This document shows positions 31,759 through 40,494 of a DNA stretch of 64,000 nt, in pieces. The DNA comes from DASXYG01 sp036502625 (GTDB lineage Bacteria > Actinomycetota > Actinomycetes > Streptosporangiales > Streptosporangiaceae), in NCBI GenBank assembly GCA_036502625.1, contig DASXYG010000123.1, positions 16,175-80,174 on the forward strand, written 5' to 3'. Within the stretch, counting starts at the first letter, position 1; each line of letters opens with the position of its first letter. The notes under the pieces are model-generated. The model was not told the DNA's origin and made no database searches. It worked only from the letters and a program-made list of their open reading frames with translations. Made by a program: the position numbers and the translations under genes.

Positions 31759-34700
31759 GTGACGATCCACCTGCCGGGCGACCGGAGGCACGAGCACCTG
31801 CGGAACTTCCCGCCGCCCGAGCGGTGGGACGACCACGTGGAGTACGACGCGAAGGCGCACCCGCGGAAGGTCGAGCGGCATTTCATGCTGGTGCCCACCA
31901 CCTGCTTCAACTGCGAGTCCGCGTGCGGGCTGCTCGCCTACGTCGACAAGGACGACCTCACTGTCAGGAAGGTCGAGGGCAACCCGGCGCACCCCGGCTC
32001 GCGCGGCCGCAACTGCGCCAAGGGCCCGGCGACGATCAACCAGCTCAACGACCCCGAGCGCATCCTGCACCCGCTGCGCCGTACGGGCGCGCGCGGCGCG
32101 GGGGAGTGGGAGCGGGTGAGCTGGGACGACGCGCTGGACGACATCGCCGCGCGCATCCGGAAGGCGCTGGACGAGGACCGCCACGACGAGGTGATGTACC
32201 ACGTGGGCCGCCCCGGCGAGGACGGCTTCGCGGAGCGGTTCCTCGCCGCGTGGGGCGTCGACGGCCACAACACGCACACCAACATCTGCTCGGCGGGCGC
32301 GCGGCTCGGCCTCGGCCTGTGGGGCGGCTTCGACCGGCCGTCGCCGGACCACGCGAACGCGAACGTCATCCTGCTGCTGTCCAGCCACCTGGAGACCGGC
32401 CACTACTTCAACCCGCACGCCCAGCGGATCATGGAGGGCAAGCTCGGCGGCGCGAAGCTGATCGTGCTGGACCCGCGGATGTCCAACACGGCCTCGCACG
32501 CCGACCTGTGGATCGCGCCCTGGCCGGGCAGCGAGGCGGCGGTGCTGCTCGCGGTGGCCGCGCACCTGCTGCGCGAGCGCGCCATCGACACCGAGTACGT
32601 ACGCCGCTGGGTGAACTGGAAGGTGTACCTCCGCGAGCTGCACCCGGACGCGGACGTCGACTTCGAGGTGTTCCTCGACCGCCTGGAGTCCGACTACTCC
32701 GGCTACACGTTCGCGTACGCGGCCGAGCAGGCGCGGGTTCCTGAGGAGCGCATCGCGGAGCTGGCGGCGTACGTCGCGGGCTGCGACCGGCGGCTCGCCG
32801 CGCACATCTGGCGGTCCGCGGCGGCGGGGAACCTGGGCGGCTGGCAGGTCGCCCGCGCGCTGTGGTTCCTGGTCGTGCTGACCGGCAGCCTCGGCGCGGA
32901 GGGCGGCACCAGCCCGAACGGCTGGAACAAGTTCATCCCGGAGGGCCCGGACATGCCGCCGGGCCCGGACCGGTGGAACGAGATGATCTGGCCGCGGGAG
33001 TACCCGCTGTCCACGAACGAGATGAGCTTCCTGCTGCCGCACTTCCTCAACGAGGGCCGCGGCAGGGTCGACACGTACTTCTCGCGCGTGTGGAACCCGG
33101 TGTGGACGTGCCCGGACGGGTTCTCCTGGATCGAGGCGCTCAAGGACGAGGACAAGGTCGGCTGCCACATCGCGCTCACCCCGACCTGGTCGGAGACCGC
33201 CGAGTTCGCCGACTACGTGCTGCCGATGGGCCACTCCACCGAGCGGCACGACACCCACTCGTACGAGACGCACGCCGGCACCTGGCTCGGGTTCCGCCAG
33301 CCGGTCGGGCGGGTCGCGCACGACAAGACGGGCCGCGCGTACACCGACACGCGCGACGTGAACCCCGGCGAGGTGTGGGAGGAGAACGAGTTCTGGTTCG
33401 AGCTGTCCTGGCGGATCGACCCGGACGGCTCGCGGGGCATCCGCAGGTACTTCGAGTCGCCGTACCGGCCGGGCGAGAAGGTCACGGTGGACGAGTACTA
33501 CCGGTGGATCTTCGAGAACCAGGTGCCCGGCCTGCCGGAGAAGGCCGCTGAGCAGGGGATGTCGCCGCTGGCGTACATGCGGAAGTACGGCGTCGCGGAG
33601 ATCGCCACCGGGATCTACCGGGTGGACGAGAAGCCGCTCGGGGAGGCCGACCTCGCCGGGACGGCCGCCGACCCGGAGGGGTCGGAGACCGCGGGCGTGC
33701 TGCGGCGCCCGGTGACGCTGGACGACCGGGCGCCGCTGATCGGGGAGGCGGGCGCGGTCGGCGTACGGCACGACGACGGCACGGCCACGCAGGGCTGGCG
33801 GACGCCGTCGCGGAAGCTGGAGCTGTACTCCCCGTCGATGCGCGACTGGGGCTGGCCCGAGTACGCCACGCCCGGCTACATCCCGTCGCACGTCGCGTAC
33901 GACGGGATCGACGCCGACGCGGGCGAGATGGTGCTGGTGCCCACGTTCCGGCTGCCCACGCTGATCCACACGCGCAGCGGCAACGCCAAGTACCTCAACG
34001 AGATCAGCAACACCCACCCGCTGTGGCTGAACCCGCGCGACGCGGCGCGCGCCGGGGTCGGCACCGGTGATCTCGTACGGCTGACCACCGAGATCGGCTA
34101 TCTGGTGGCGCGGGTGTGGGCCACCGAGGGCATCAGGCCGGGCGTGTGCGCGCTGAGCCACCACATGGGCCGCTGGCGCCTGCACGAGGGCGAGGGCAGC
34201 CGCTGGGTGAGCGGCCTGGTCGAGATCACCCGCCCGTCCGACGGCACGTACCTGATGCGGTACCGCAAGCACGTCGCCCCGTTCGAGTCCGCCGACCCCG
34301 ACAGCTCCCGCATCAACTGGGACGACCCCGGCGTCCACCAGAACCTGGCGTTCCCCGTCCACCCGGACCCCCTGTCCGGCATGCACTGCTGGCTCCAGAA
34401 AGTGTCCCTGGCCCCCGCCGAACCGAACGACCGCTACGGCGACATCTACGTAGACACGAACCTCTCCCGCCAGGTCTACGAGTCCTGGCAGTCCCAAACC
34501 CGCCCAACCCTCGGCCCCGGAGGCCAACGCCGCCCCGAATTCATGATGCGCCCCCTCAAGCCCATCCGCCGCGCCTACCGAATCCCATCCGCCCCCACCG
34601 ACCCCCCAACCACCCCCACCCCACCCACCACCCCGACACCCACCACTCCGGGCACCCCCACCAATCCCGAAACCTCCACCTCCCCGGGCACGCCCACCTC

Positions 34701-35250
34701 CCCGGCTACTCCCGGTCCGCGGCCTGGGGGCGGCGGCGCTCCGTCCTTCCCCACCACCGCCGCCACGCCCGGATTCCCCACCGCCCCCGGTTCTCCGTCC
34801 CTTGGCAACTCGGGCGCGGCCGCCACCCCGGGTACTCCGGGTCCGCAGCCTCGGGATAGGGGCGGCCTCCCCGCCACACCCAGCACCTCCGCCACCTCCG
34901 GCCCGCGAGGCTTCCCCGCGCCCCCTGGTCCGCAGGCTGGGGGTGGGGGCGCTCCTGGCCTCCCCACCCCGTCCCCGGGCAGCCCGGGCGCCGCCGCCAC
35001 CCCGGGTACTTCGGGTCCGCTGCCTCGGGATGGGGGCGCCTTCCTCGCCACCCCCGTACCTCAGGCTGGGAGTGGGAACCCCCTCGCCACCCCCGATCCT
35101 CAGGCTGGGGGTGGTGGGGCCCCGGGCCTTCACTCCGCGTCGGACCCCCGGGCCGGGGGCGTCCCGTCCACCCCCGGACCTCGGGCTGGGGGCGGCGGCG
35201 TCCCGGGCTTGCGCTCCGCACGGCATCCTGGGGCGGGCGGTGTCGGGTGA
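31759..35250 (+). CDS. Molybdopterin oxidoreductase catalytic subunit with low-complexity C-terminal tail
   Basis: A 1163-residue protein of the DMSO-reductase superfamily. N-terminal Fe-S site Cys49/52/56/86; likely Mo ligand Cys177 in TNICSAGAR; MGD-binding blocks such as VILLLSSHLETGHY and LDPRMSNTASHADLWI; C-terminal MGD domain to about residue 930. A Cys ligand points to the polysulfide/thiosulfate/sulfite-type or nitrate (Nap) branches. There is no Tat signal, so it is cytoplasmic, as in SoeABC sulfite dehydrogenase. The substrate is not determined. Residues about 945-1163 are a Pro/Gly/Thr repeat-derived tail that family members lack. The stop overlaps the GTG of the Mrp gene. Confidence 0.9.
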   Translation: MTIHLPGDRRHEHLRNFPPPERWDDHVEYDAKAHPRKVERHFMLVPTTCFNCESACGLLAYVDKDDLTVRKVEGNPAHPGSRGRNCAKGPATINQLNDPERILHPLRRTGARGAGEWERVSWDDALDDIAARIRKALDEDRHDEVMYHVGRPGEDGFAERFLAAWGVDGHNTHTNICSAGARLGLGLWGGFDRPSPDHANANVILLLSSHLETGHYFNPHAQRIMEGKLGGAKLIVLDPRMSNTASHADLWIAPWPGSEAAVLLAVAAHLLRERAIDTEYVRRWVNWKVYLRELHPDADVDFEVFLDRLESDYSGYTFAYAAEQARVPEERIAELAAYVAGCDRRLAAHIWRSAAAGNLGGWQVARALWFLVVLTGSLGAEGGTSPNGWNKFIPEGPDMPPGPDRWNEMIWPREYPLSTNEMSFLLPHFLNEGRGRVDTYFSRVWNPVWTCPDGFSWIEALKDEDKVGCHIALTPTWSETAEFADYVLPMGHSTERHDTHSYETHAGTWLGFRQPVGRVAHDKTGRAYTDTRDVNPGEVWEENEFWFELSWRIDPDGSRGIRRYFESPYRPGEKVTVDEYYRWIFENQVPGLPEKAAEQGMSPLAYMRKYGVAEIATGIYRVDEKPLGEADLAGTAADPEGSETAGVLRRPVTLDDRAPLIGEAGAVGVRHDDGTATQGWRTPSRKLELYSPSMRDWGWPEYATPGYIPSHVAYDGIDADAGEMVLVPTFRLPTLIHTRSGNAKYLNEISNTHPLWLNPRDAARAGVGTGDLVRLTTEIGYLVARVWATEGIRPGVCALSHHMGRWRLHEGEGSRWVSGLVEITRPSDGTYLMRYRKHVAPFESADPDSSRINWDDPGVHQNLAFPVHPDPLSGMHCWLQKVSLAPAEPNDRYGDIYVDTNLSRQVYESWQSQTRPTLGPGGQRRPEFMMRPLKPIRRAYRIPSAPTDPPTTPTPPTTPTPTTPGTPTNPETSTSPGTPTSPATPGPRPGGGGAPSFPTTAATPGFPTAPGSPSLGNSGAAATPGTPGPQPRDRGGLPATPSTSATSGPRGFPAPPGPQAGGGGAPGLPTPSPGSPGAAATPGTSGPLPRDGGAFLATPVPQAGSGNPLATPDPQAGGGGAPGLHSASDPRAGGVPSTPGPRAGGGGVPGLRSARHPGAGGVG
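34590..35247 (+). repeat. GC-rich degenerate repeats encoding the molybdoenzyme tail
   Basis: Repeated blocks encode variants of GP(Q/R)AGGGGAPGL and GPxPRDxG, each separated by TP-rich spacers. The first 120 bp are mainly ACC/CCC codons (Thr-Pro repeats). The segment fills what would normally be an intergenic gap between the enzyme and the Mrp gene and stays open in frame. Confidence 0.75.
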
Positions 35251-36392
35251 TCGGGGCGCGGGTGGACACGGCGGCCGTACGGCGTGCGGCCGGGGCGGTC
35301 GAGGACCCGGAGATACGGCGGTCGCTCGGGGAGCTCGGGATGGTCGGGGATGTGGACGTGGATCGGCGGGGGCGGGTGCGAATCTCCGTGACGCTCACCA
35401 CCCCCACGTGTCCGCTCCGCGAGGAGATCCGCGCCGCCGTGGACGCCGCCGTACGGGGCGTGCCGGGGGTGACGGACGCGGAGGTGGGGTTCGGTGCGCT
35501 GGACGCCTCCGGCCGTACGGCCCTGGCGGCCCGGCTGCGGGCCGAGGACCCCGGCGCGTTCGGGCCCGGCGGCGCGCTGGGGATCGGGACGGGCGGGCCG
35601 GATGCCGCGGGCGCGCCCCGGGTGTACGCGGTGGGCAGCGGGAAGGGCGGCGTGGGGAAGTCCACGGTCACCGCGAACCTGGCCGCCGCGCTGGCGCTCG
35701 ACGGGCTGCGGGTGGGGGTGCTGGACGCGGACGTGTGGGGGTACTCGATCCCGCGCGCGTTCGGGGTGAACCGGGCGCCGGTGGCGCTGGCGGGGCTGAT
35801 GTTCCCGGTCGAGGCGCACGGCGTACGGCTGATGTCCGTCGGGTTCCTCGTGGGGGAGGACGAGCCCGTGGTGTGGCGCGGGCCCATGCTGCACAAGGCG
35901 ATCGCGCAGTTCTGCTCGGACGTCTACTGGGGCGGCCTGGACGTGCTGCTCGTGGACCTGCCGCCGGGCACCGGGGATGTCACGCTGTCGCTGATGGAGC
36001 TGCTGCCGTCCGCCGCGCTGCTCGCGGTCACGACGCCGCAGCCGGCCGCGCGCGGCGTCGCGGTGCGCGTCGGCAGGCTGGCGGCGTCCTCGGGGATGCC
36101 TGTGGCCGGGGTCGTGGAGAACATGACGGACCTCGCGTGCGACGGCTGCGGCGCCCGTACGCCCATGTTCGGCAGCGGCGGCGGCGCCGCGCTCGCGGAG
36201 GCGCTGGACGCGCCGCTGCTCGGCGCCGTGCCGCTCGACCTGCCGCTGCGCGTCGGCGGCGACACGGGCGTGCCCGCGGTCATCGGCGCCCCGGGCGCCC
36301 CGTCCGCGGCCGAGCTGCGCCGGATCGCCGCGGCACTCCCGTCCGTACGCCGCAGCCTCGTCGGAGTCCCGCTCCCCCTCTCGGTGACCTGA
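35247..36392 (+). CDS. mrp: Mrp/NBP35-type Fe-S cluster carrier ATPase with DUF59 (MIP18) domain
   Basis: A 381-residue cytosolic protein from a GTG overlapping the previous TGA. Residues 1-75 are a DUF59/MIP18 domain (VEDPEIRRSLGELGMV, TTPTCPLREEI). The ATPase domain has a deviant Walker A, GSGKGGVGKST, then VLDADVWGYSIPRAFG and LLVDLPPGTGD. The scaffold pair is CDGCG. Mrp proteins hold and pass on [4Fe-4S] clusters. Coupling to a five-cluster redox complex suggests it matures those subunits. It is the last gene of the operon. Confidence 0.93.
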   Translation: MIGARVDTAAVRRAAGAVEDPEIRRSLGELGMVGDVDVDRRGRVRISVTLTTPTCPLREEIRAAVDAAVRGVPGVTDAEVGFGALDASGRTALAARLRAEDPGAFGPGGALGIGTGGPDAAGAPRVYAVGSGKGGVGKSTVTANLAAALALDGLRVGVLDADVWGYSIPRAFGVNRAPVALAGLMFPVEAHGVRLMSVGFLVGEDEPVVWRGPMLHKAIAQFCSDVYWGGLDVLLVDLPPGTGDVTLSLMELLPSAALLAVTTPQPAARGVAVRVGRLAASSGMPVAGVVENMTDLACDGCGARTPMFGSGGGAALAEALDAPLLGAVPLDLPLRVGGDTGVPAVIGAPGAPSAAELRRIAAALPSVRRSLVGVPLPLSVT

Positions 36393-36768
36393 CCGCGCAC
36401 GGGACCACCCGTCGCCACCGCCCCCGGCGCGTGGCTGGGCTGGGCTAACCCGCCGCCCCGGGCCACGCGATCATCCGCCGCGCGGGCGGCTCAGGGCTGG
36501 GGGTTCACGCGCCCCCACCGCCCCGTCACGTGGCTGGGCTGGGCTGCTGCGGGCTAACCCGCCGCCCCGGGCCAGCGGGTTCACCCCCCGCGCGAGCGAG
36601 TCCGGGGCCGGGGGATCACCCGTCCCCCACCACCCCGTCGCGTGGCCGGGCCGGGGGCGGGGATCCCGCGCCCCCGCCACCGCCCCGCGGGGCCGCGGGA
36701 TCACCCGCCGCGTGGGCGGGTCCGGGCTGGGGGGATCATGGGCGGGTGGCACGGGGAGGTGGCCCGCT
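36393..36768. repeat. Intergenic degenerate direct repeats of about 100-110 bp
   Basis: Three diverged copies start with GTGGC(T/C)GGGC(T/C)GGG at 36431, 36530 and 36642. Each contains segments like AACCCGCCGCCCCGGGCC and ends in CCCACC(G/A)CCCCGTC. There is no coding potential in line with the neighbours. The region ends at GGGGAGGTGG (36753-36762), the ribosome site of the LysR gene. Function unknown; similar in style to the tail-encoding repeats upstream. Confidence 0.6.
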
Positions 36769-37704
36769 ATGGCGTTGTCGGCGCATATGCCGGAGCTTGG
36801 TGCGCTTGAGCTGCTGCTCAGTGTGGCGCGGCTGGGGAGTGTGGGGCGGGCGGCGGCGGAGCACGGGATCACTCAGCCCGCGGCCAGTGGACGGATCAGG
36901 AACATGGAGCGGCTGCTCGGCTTCACGCTGCTGGAGCGCGGGGCGCGTGGCTCGCGGCTGACGCCGGCCGGGACGCTCGTCGTCGACTGGGCGCGGCAGG
37001 TGCTCTCGGCGGCGACCGAGCTGGACGCCGGGATCGCGGCGCTGCGCGCGGAGCACATGGGACGGCTGCGGGTGGCGGCCAGCATGACGGTCGCGGAGTA
37101 CCTCATGCCCGGCTGGCTGGTGTCCGCGCGGCTGATCCGGCCGGACTTCACGGTGTCCCTGCGTACGGGCAACTCCACGCACGTCGCGGAGCTGGTGCGC
37201 GACGGCGAGGTGGACCTCGGGTTCGTCGAGGGGCCGCAGGCGCCCACCGGGCTGCACTCCCGCGTGGTGGCGCGCGACCGGCTCGTCGTGGTGGTCGCGC
37301 CCGGCCACCCGTGGACGCGGCGGCGGCATCCGGTGGGCGCCGCCGAGGTCGCGGCGACGCCGCTGATCGAGCGCGAGCCGGGCTCCGGCACCCGGTACGT
37401 GCTGCACGACGTGCTGCGCCCGTACGGGCCGGTGGCCGAGCCGCTGATCGAGCTGTCCTCCACGACGGCGATCAAGGCCGCGGCCGCCGCGGGCGCCGGG
37501 CCCGCCGTGGTCAGCTCGCTGGCCGTAGCCGACGAGCTGCGCGCCGGGTCGCTGGTGGAGGTGCCCGTCACGGACGCGGACCTCGGCCGCGGCCTGCGCG
37601 CCGTGTGGACGCCCGGCCGCCGCCTCGGCCCCCCGGTGCGCGACTTCCTCGCCACCGTCGCGCGCACCGGCCAGGCCGCCCAGGTCAGCGGCGCGGTGGG
37701 ATGA
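36769..37704 (+). CDS. LysR family transcription regulator
   Basis: A 311-residue protein from ATG 36769 (MALSAHMPEL), 6 nt after GGGGAGGTGG. The N-terminal winged helix-turn-helix reads LLLSVARLGSVGRAAAEHG, then TQPAASGRIRNMERLLGFTLL. The C-terminal co-inducer domain (about 90-300) has the usual two-lobed pattern with DGEVDLGFVEG and LIEREPGSGTRYVL. LysR proteins of this type (CysB/CbbR-like effector fold) often act on a divergent gene, but here the DNA upstream is repeats and the Mrp operon in the same direction. The target is unknown. Its end overlaps a small convergent gene by 20 bp. Confidence 0.92.
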   Translation: MALSAHMPELGALELLLSVARLGSVGRAAAEHGITQPAASGRIRNMERLLGFTLLERGARGSRLTPAGTLVVDWARQVLSAATELDAGIAALRAEHMGRLRVAASMTVAEYLMPGWLVSARLIRPDFTVSLRTGNSTHVAELVRDGEVDLGFVEGPQAPTGLHSRVVARDRLVVVVAPGHPWTRRRHPVGAAEVAATPLIEREPGSGTRYVLHDVLRPYGPVAEPLIELSSTTAIKAAAAAGAGPAVVSSLAVADELRAGSLVEVPVTDADLGRGLRAVWTPGRRLGPPVRDFLATVARTGQAAQVSGAVG

Positions 37705-37843
37705 TCGCGAGGGCGGCGAAGACCGCGGCGGCGACCAGCATGCCGAGGCCGACGACCGTCGGATGGCCGAGGGCGAACCAGACGATCGCGGAGACGAAGA
37801 AGACGCCACCGAGCAGCGAGTTCCGTAGCTGTCGTGGGGTCAC
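37685..37843 (-). CDS. Small two-helix membrane protein
   Basis: About 52 residues from GTG 37843 (VTPRQLRNSLLGG), with AAGGAG about 12 nt upstream. Two short hydrophobic helices, near residues 10-26 and 29-46, end in IIPPRR. Convergent with the LysR gene and overlapping its last codons. Family not recognised. Confidence 0.6.
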   Translation of the reverse strand: MTPRQLRNSLLGGVFFVSAIVWFALGHPTVVGLGMLVAAAVFAALAIIPPRR

Positions 37844-38118
37844 GTGCGATGCATCTCCTTGTGCGGGGGCGGCACCGGCTCCCATACCCGCGACGGGCCC
37901 CGGTGCACCGCGCGGCGGATGTCCGCTTCTGGCGGGACAGCACGGGAACTCTCGGCGGTGACCGCATTCCCTCGTCACGGACCGGAGCCGTACGCCCCTT
38001 TTCGTCTACACTCGGGGTCTGTGGTCGGCCGGTCTCCGAACCCCCTCGGACCCCCGGCAGTGGCGCCGCTCCTGACCCCGGCGGCATCTCGCGTGATGAG
38101 CGGCTCAGGAGCGCGATC

Positions 38119-38379
38119 ATGAGGGACCAGCAGCGCGATCCACGCCCCGCCGTGTGCGCGCCCCCCGAACCCGGAGACCCGCCGGACGAACGCGACGCGT
38201 ACGCCCAGGCGATCACCAACCGGCTGTTCTCCGTCGGCCTCGACCTGTACTTCGTCCTCGGCCTGACGACCCACCCCGAGGCCACCGCCCGCGTCAGCGC
38301 GGCCATCGGCGAGCTCGACGCCGTGATCAAGGACTTCCGCAACCTCGTGATCCGCCAGGAGACCACCGGCCGCCACTAG
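38119..38379 (+). CDS. Stand-alone HisKA_3-like helical hairpin protein lacking the phospho-acceptor His
   Basis: An 86-residue protein from ATG 38119, 7 nt after AGGAG. A Pro-rich N-terminus is followed by ITNRLFSVGLDLYFVLGL and, after a short turn, AAIGELDAVIKDFRNLVI. This closely resembles the dimerisation hairpin of DevS/NarL-type histidine kinases (RDLHD-VIQRLFAxGL, then DDLDxxIxxIRxxIF). The RDLHD box with the phosphorylated His is absent: aligned residues are Asp-Ala-Tyr-Ala-Gln-Ala. There is no ATPase domain. It lies 85 bp before a GAF-ANTAR gene. It may pair with a true kinase or the ANTAR protein as a dimerisation partner or inhibitor. Confidence 0.65.
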   Translation: MRDQQRDPRPAVCAPPEPGDPPDERDAYAQAITNRLFSVGLDLYFVLGLTTHPEATARVSAAIGELDAVIKDFRNLVIRQETTGRH

Positions 38380-38464
38380 AGGGACCGAAGGTCCCTGGGC
38401 GTCGCCGCCGCCGGATGCTGGGATTGATCTCGGCAAGGGGGCTGGGTCGGCTGGGGTTGGGGGA

Positions 38465-39223
38465 GTGGTGGCGGAAGCCGTGACGATGGTGCATGACCAG
38501 GGACTAACGGACGCGCTCGTGGAGCTGACCGACACGATCGTGCCGGGTTTCGACCCGGCGGCATTCGCGCGGCGGCTGGCGGCGCACGGGGCGGGGCTGC
38601 CCGGGGTGGCGGCGTCGGGGGTGCTGCTCGCCGACGGCGACGGCGCGCCGCGGATCACCGGCGCGTCGACGCCGCTGACGCTGGCGCTGTGCCGCGCCGA
38701 GGCGGACACCGGTGAGGGGCCGGGCGCCGACGCGTTACGGCACGGCCGCCACGTACGCCGCGGCGACCTGCGCGCGCCGGACCCGCGCTGGCCGCGGTTC
38801 GCCGCGGCCGCGCGCGGCGCGGGGCTCGCCTCGGTGCACGCCCTGCCCGTACGGCTGCGCGACGACGTCTTCGGCGTGCTCAGCCTGTACGGCGACGAGC
38901 CCGGGCCGCTTCCGGTGGAGACCGGCACGGCGGGGCGCGCGCTCGCCGACGCCGCGAGCGTGGGCCTGCACCACCGCCGGCTGATCGACCACCACGAGGA
39001 GCTCACCGGCCAGTTGCGTTACGCGCTGACCAGCCGCGTCGTGATCGAGCAGGCGAAGGGGCTGCTGGCCGAGCGGCTCGAGCTGCGCATGGATGCGGCG
39101 TTCGACATCCTCCGCGGCTACGCACGCGCGCACAACGACAAGCTCACGGACATCGCTGCGAGAGTCGTCGCGGGCACCCTCGACCCGACCCTCCCCGACC
39201 AGCGGGCACACGCGGCCACCTGA
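38465..39223 (+). CDS. GAF-ANTAR domain regulator
   Basis: A 252-residue protein from GTG 38465 (or 38468). The GAF domain (about 20-165) has EADTGEGPGADALRHGR and RWPRFAAAARGAG blocks as in the 2659 and 3381 proteins. The ANTAR domain (about 175-235) reads LTSRVVIEQAKGLLAERLELR, then AFDILRGYARAHNDKLTDIA. Predicted RNA-binding antiterminator. Its neighbour upstream is the histidine-less kinase-like hairpin protein, possibly a regulator of its dimerisation. No target hairpin pair recognised. Confidence 0.9.
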   Translation: MVAEAVTMVHDQGLTDALVELTDTIVPGFDPAAFARRLAAHGAGLPGVAASGVLLADGDGAPRITGASTPLTLALCRAEADTGEGPGADALRHGRHVRRGDLRAPDPRWPRFAAAARGAGLASVHALPVRLRDDVFGVLSLYGDEPGPLPVETGTAGRALADAASVGLHHRRLIDHHEELTGQLRYALTSRVVIEQAKGLLAERLELRMDAAFDILRGYARAHNDKLTDIAARVVAGTLDPTLPDQRAHAAT

Positions 39224-39240
39224 GGGCAGGCTCGTACGGG

Positions 39241-40005
39241 TCAGGCGAGTGCGCCGAGGAATGCGCTCGCGGCGGCGTTGAAGGCTTCCGGCTGGTCCAT
39301 GTTGGCGGCGTGCCCGGCGTCGTCGATCACGACCTTGCGGGCGCCGGCGATGTGCGACTCCATGTAGTCGGCGGCGCCCAGGAAGCCCGTGTCGCGGGCG
39401 CCGACGACGACCAGCGTCGGCACCGCGATGCCGGGCAGCGACCGCATGATGTGGTCGTCGCTCTGCGCCATGACGTGCCGCGCGGCGTACGCGAGCCCGA
39501 TCGGGTCGTCGTGCGCCGCCGACGCCGTCTCCGCGGACGACCCGCCGCCGAACCCCTCGGCCTCGATCTTGGCGGCGCGCTCCTCGCAGTGCGCGTTCCA
39601 CGCGGCGCGGCCCTTGTCGCTGCGGTAGCCGGGCCCGGTGTCGACGAGCAGCAGCGCCGCGCACCGCTCGGGGTGCACGGCGTGGAAGGCCAGCGTCAGG
39701 TAGCCGCCCAGGGACATGCCGCCGATGACGGCCGTACGCGCGCCGACCGCGTCGAGCAGCGCGGCCATGTCGCCGACGCACGCCTCCTCGCCGTACTTCG
39801 CGGCGTCGTGCGGCGCGGAGCTGCGCCCGTGGCCGCGCTGGTCCCAGGTGATCACGGGCCGGCCGGCGCCGAGCGCGGCCACGTTGGCGTCCCACATCCG
39901 CCCGGTCGCGGAGTAGCCGTGCGACAGCAGCAGCGGCACACCGGAGGCGTCCGGGTTGTGCACCTGGTAGGCGATCCGTACGTCGCCACGGGTCAGGAAG
40001 TCCAT
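39241..40005 (-). CDS. Alpha/beta hydrolase
   Basis: A 254-residue enzyme from ATG 40005 (MDFLTRGDVRIAY), preceded by GGAG at 8 nt; a longer frame to 40080 lacks a ribosome site. Oxyanion region LLLSHGYSATGRMWD, nucleophile Ser98 in GGMSLGGY, an acid in VVVGARDTGF, and catalytic His232 in DDAGHAANMDQP. It resembles 3-oxoadipate enol-lactonase or haloperoxidase-type esterases. Substrate unknown. Convergent with the GAF-ANTAR gene, 17 bp apart. Confidence 0.9.
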   Translation of the reverse strand: MDFLTRGDVRIAYQVHNPDASGVPLLLSHGYSATGRMWDANVAALGAGRPVITWDQRGHGRSSAPHDAAKYGEEACVGDMAALLDAVGARTAVIGGMSLGGYLTLAFHAVHPERCAALLLVDTGPGYRSDKGRAAWNAHCEERAAKIEAEGFGGGSSAETASAAHDDPIGLAYAARHVMAQSDDHIMRSLPGIAVPTLVVVGARDTGFLGAADYMESHIAGARKVVIDDAGHAANMDQPEAFNAAASAFLGALA

Positions 40006-40107
40006 CCGCTCGGCTCCATCTCGCCGGTTTTCGACGTCGACATCGACTATGCGCACCCCGCACGCCGGTGTCCACCCCAAAGCGGATCTACGCCGTAAAG
40101 GCGCTGG

Positions 40108-40494
40108 TCAGAGTGGTTTGCGGCGCGGCCGCCGCCGGCCGGTCTCCGCGACGGCGGTGTTCGCCACGACCACGACCGCCATGACCGCCGCGCCCACCGG
40201 ATGGCCGAGCGCGTACAGCGCCGCCGCCGCGCCGAGCAGGACCAGCGCCTTCACGACGAGCACGCCCGCGAGCGGTGGCCGGAACCGGGCACGCGGCGCC
40301 GCGAACAGCCCCCAGAGGGCCACCGCGATCGCGGGCGTGCCGACGCCGAGGACGATCCGTACGGCCAGGCCGTCGCCGCTCGCGAACCCCCACCAGGCGA
40401 GGATCGCCACCGCGGCCAGCTCCAGGACGAACGCGAGGATCTCGTTGGCGGCGAACCACGGCGGGCCGCCGAGCGTGCTCGTACCGTCGTCCAC
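40108..40494 (-). CDS. YrdB family protein (DUF2568), membrane protein
   Basis: A 128-residue protein with four hydrophobic helices. The N-terminal block ANEILAFVLELAAVAILAWW is the hallmark of DUF2568 (YrdB). It ends in a basic GRRRPRRKPL tail. It lies upstream of the alpha/beta hydrolase on the same strand, about 100 bp away, and is divergent from the DUF1266 gene. No function known for the family. Confidence 0.85.
   Translation of the reverse strand: MDDGTSTLGGPPWFAANEILAFVLELAAVAILAWWGFASGDGLAVRIVLGVGTPAIAVALWGLFAAPRARFRPPLAGVLVVKALVLLGAAAALYALGHPVGAAVMAVVVVANTAVAETGRRRPRRKPL

Noticed and set aside
30679..35226. 1515-codon open frame on the minus strand opposite the molybdoenzyme genes
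   Set aside because: It is a GC-driven antisense frame. The translation is His/Arg/Val-rich without domains, while the plus strand encodes clear enzymes with conserved motifs.
38119..39223. Complete histidine kinase split over two genes
   Set aside because: The hairpin protein lacks the phospho-His, and the next gene is GAF-ANTAR with no ATPase domain.
23801..40050. Shared CGACGTCGA-containing motif at about 23809 and 40032 upstream of two minus-strand genes
   Set aside because: The common core is a short palindrome expected often in GC-rich DNA, and the flanks do not align well.
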